This document shows, piece after piece, positions 62,636 to 64,000 of a stretch of 64,000 bases of DNA. The DNA is taken from contig JAVXUO010000180.1 in assembly GCA_033065855.1 (NCBI GenBank), positions 1 through 64,000 of the forward strand, given 5' to 3'. This DNA comes from Escallonia rubra (Eukaryota > Streptophyta > Magnoliopsida > Escalloniales > Escalloniaceae). The stretch's first letter is position 1. Each line of letters begins with the position of its first letter. The translations under genes and the position numbers were made by a program. The notes under the pieces were generated by a model that made no database searches, was not told the origin of the DNA, and saw only the letters and a program-made list of their open reading frames with translations.

Positions 62636-63370
62636 ATGAAGATTTTAGAACGTTTCCTACTGGCATTAGTTGGTGGTTTAGCTCTTACGGTTGCAGTTCA
62701 TGCTCAGGATCAGTCTGGTATATTTACTTCAATCTTTGCTGTCGATACAAATTGTTTCTTTTTTAAATTTGGTTTTGTTGGCTTTGTAAGCATGTAGCTA
62801 ACGCTGTTTTTTCTTTCCAGGCTTCATAAGTATAGACTGTGGGTTATCAACTTTTTTCGGCTACAAAGATGAACACACTGGCATAATGTACAGTCCAGAT
62901 GCAGCCTTCATAGACACGGGCATTAATCTGGAAATATCCAGCGAATATAAGGACGGTCAGGAACGTCAGCTATTGACTGTTAGAAGCTTTCCCAAAGATG
63001 AAGGTTTGAGAAACTGTTATAACTTAAGTTCTGTACAAGTCAAAGGAAGTAAGTACTTAATACGGGCAAGCTTCATGTATGGGAACTATGATGGTCTTGA
63101 TCGACTACCAGAATTTGATCTGCATCTCGGTGTTGAGTTGTGGGATACAGTGAGGCTCGATAATCCAGAGGATATTGTAAGTTTAGAGATCATACATACC
63201 CCTTCATCAATTTATATATACGTCTGCCTTGTAAACACAGGCTTCGGAACACCTTTCATATCAACATTAGAGATAAGGCCTTTGAATAGGTCCCTGTATC
63301 CCGAATCTCGATCATTGGTGAATTTCTTGCGTTTCAACTTCGCTGATGCAAAAACCGTTGGATATGTCAG
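62636..63370 (+). CDS. Malectin-like receptor kinase (LRR-I type), 5' part only
   Basis: Exons 62636-62717 and 62821-63370 join in phase and give about 210 residues. Exon 1 is a signal peptide (MKILERFLLALVGGLALTVA, then VHAQ). Exon 2 opens the malectin-like domain at FISIDCG and continues with YSPDAAFIDTG, LRNCYNLS, YLIRASFMYGNYDG, FDLHLGVELWDTV, VCLVNTGFGTPFIS and LEIRPL, all hallmarks of the LRR-RLK subfamily I ectodomain. A donor AG|GTTAGC follows. In this family the next exon should start around YPDDVYDRIW, but none is visible in the last 630 bases. Transmembrane and kinase parts lie beyond the window, or are lost. By family it would be a plasma-membrane receptor in defence or growth signalling. 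Confidence 0.85.
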
Positions 63371-64000
63371 GTTAGCAAATTTTGTACGAGATTTCTGTTG
63401 AGATGGATGAATCTGTAGGCCACACCCTCGGATTTTGTTAACGTGGTATAGTTTTGACAAAATGGTCTCACATGCACGAATGACATCGTTAGCTTTTCCT
63501 TATAGTTTACTTTGCTAAAAAATCCTTTCATGAGGTGCAAGGGGGTGCATACGACTCAAGCTATCTGTAGTGCCAAGAAGAGTACCGAATTTCATTACGT
63601 TACCCAAAGATAGCACCTGTTGGAAATAGATCAAGCCCTTATTTCTGAATGAATGATTGGCTCAATTGTTTTCTTCGCTCAGTTAGTCATTGGATCTTAT
63701 GCCAGATGTGAACTGGCCCAGTAGAGCACCTGTGGGTGCAGGTTTCGCATTCCAACCTTTCAATTAGGGAGCTTGCTAATTTTCCTGGTGAAGTTGCATC
63801 CCCAAACGGGACGATAATTTTCGTGAAGATTTTTGACCTGTGAATGACTTATGTTCGTAGTGCATATCACCGTTGTGAAGTTATGGCGTTTCTTTTGCAG
63901 ATAGGTAACAGAGAAGTAGTTTCCTTACTGAGGACATAACACCTAAAAAGGGAAAATAACACTGTTTCAGAGGATCTCTGTTTATGGCGCAATGTATACG
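63371..64000 (+). other. Probable intron 2 of the receptor kinase
   Basis: No conserved exon of the family was found to the window edge. It may be a long intron, or the gene may be truncated here. Confidence 0.4.

Noticed and set aside
1-64000. CRISPR arrays, bacterial-type operons, rRNA genes, organelle inserts
   Set aside because: None seen. The spliced plant genes, MITEs and solo LTRs identify ordinary nuclear plant DNA.

Overview
The window is nuclear DNA of a flowering plant, most likely a eudicot. It has AT-rich spacers, GT-AG introns and plant-only proteins (DYAD/AMEIOTIC1, a PLAT-plant-stress protein, an AP2/ERF factor, a malectin-like receptor kinase). Its Helitrons, MITEs and solo LTRs are of kinds common in plants. 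I cannot name the species. Exon maps were built by hand from conserved protein blocks, splice sites and phase, and every complete multi-exon model closes in frame.

Layout. 780-3203 (-): splicing factor SF1/BBP, intronless. 5829-7453 (-): secreted PLAT-domain protein, two exons. 9701-15294 (-): ATG3, nine exons. 15.5-21.4 kb: gene-free, with a hAT-like MITE and a tandem duplication. 21442-22107 (-): DREB-type ERF, intronless. 23930-25708: a small Helitron holding a MULE. 26554-33652 (+): 8-amino-7-oxononanoate synthase (biotin synthesis), eleven exons. 34212-38583 (-): DYAD/AMEIOTIC1 meiosis protein, ten coding exons, converging on the biotin gene. 40960-51872 (-): a tandem family of NADPH:quinone oxidoreductases, with two complete five-exon genes and an orphan first exon upstream. 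52-61 kb: transposon-rich, with Helitrons, a short TRIM-like solo LTR, a Stowaway-like MITE, and a GC-rich solo LTR inserted into an older solo LTR of the same family. 62636-63370 (+): the first two exons of an LRR-I type malectin-like receptor kinase, with the rest not seen.

The genes do not form one pathway. They are single-copy housekeeping genes plus one tandem duplication. From memory, SF1 and DYAD lie close together on Arabidopsis chromosome 5, and ATG3 and the quinone oxidoreductase are neighbours elsewhere on that chromosome. The window may therefore be an ancestral block that was later split between two copies.

I found no unknown enzymatic or defence system. The most informative structures are datable insertion nests (solo LTR in solo LTR with TSDs GGCTT and ATTGC; MULE with a 9-bp TSD inside a Helitron), the orphan quinone-oxidoreductase exon that is phase-compatible with the next gene, and the peroxisomal-type C-terminus of the biotin enzyme.
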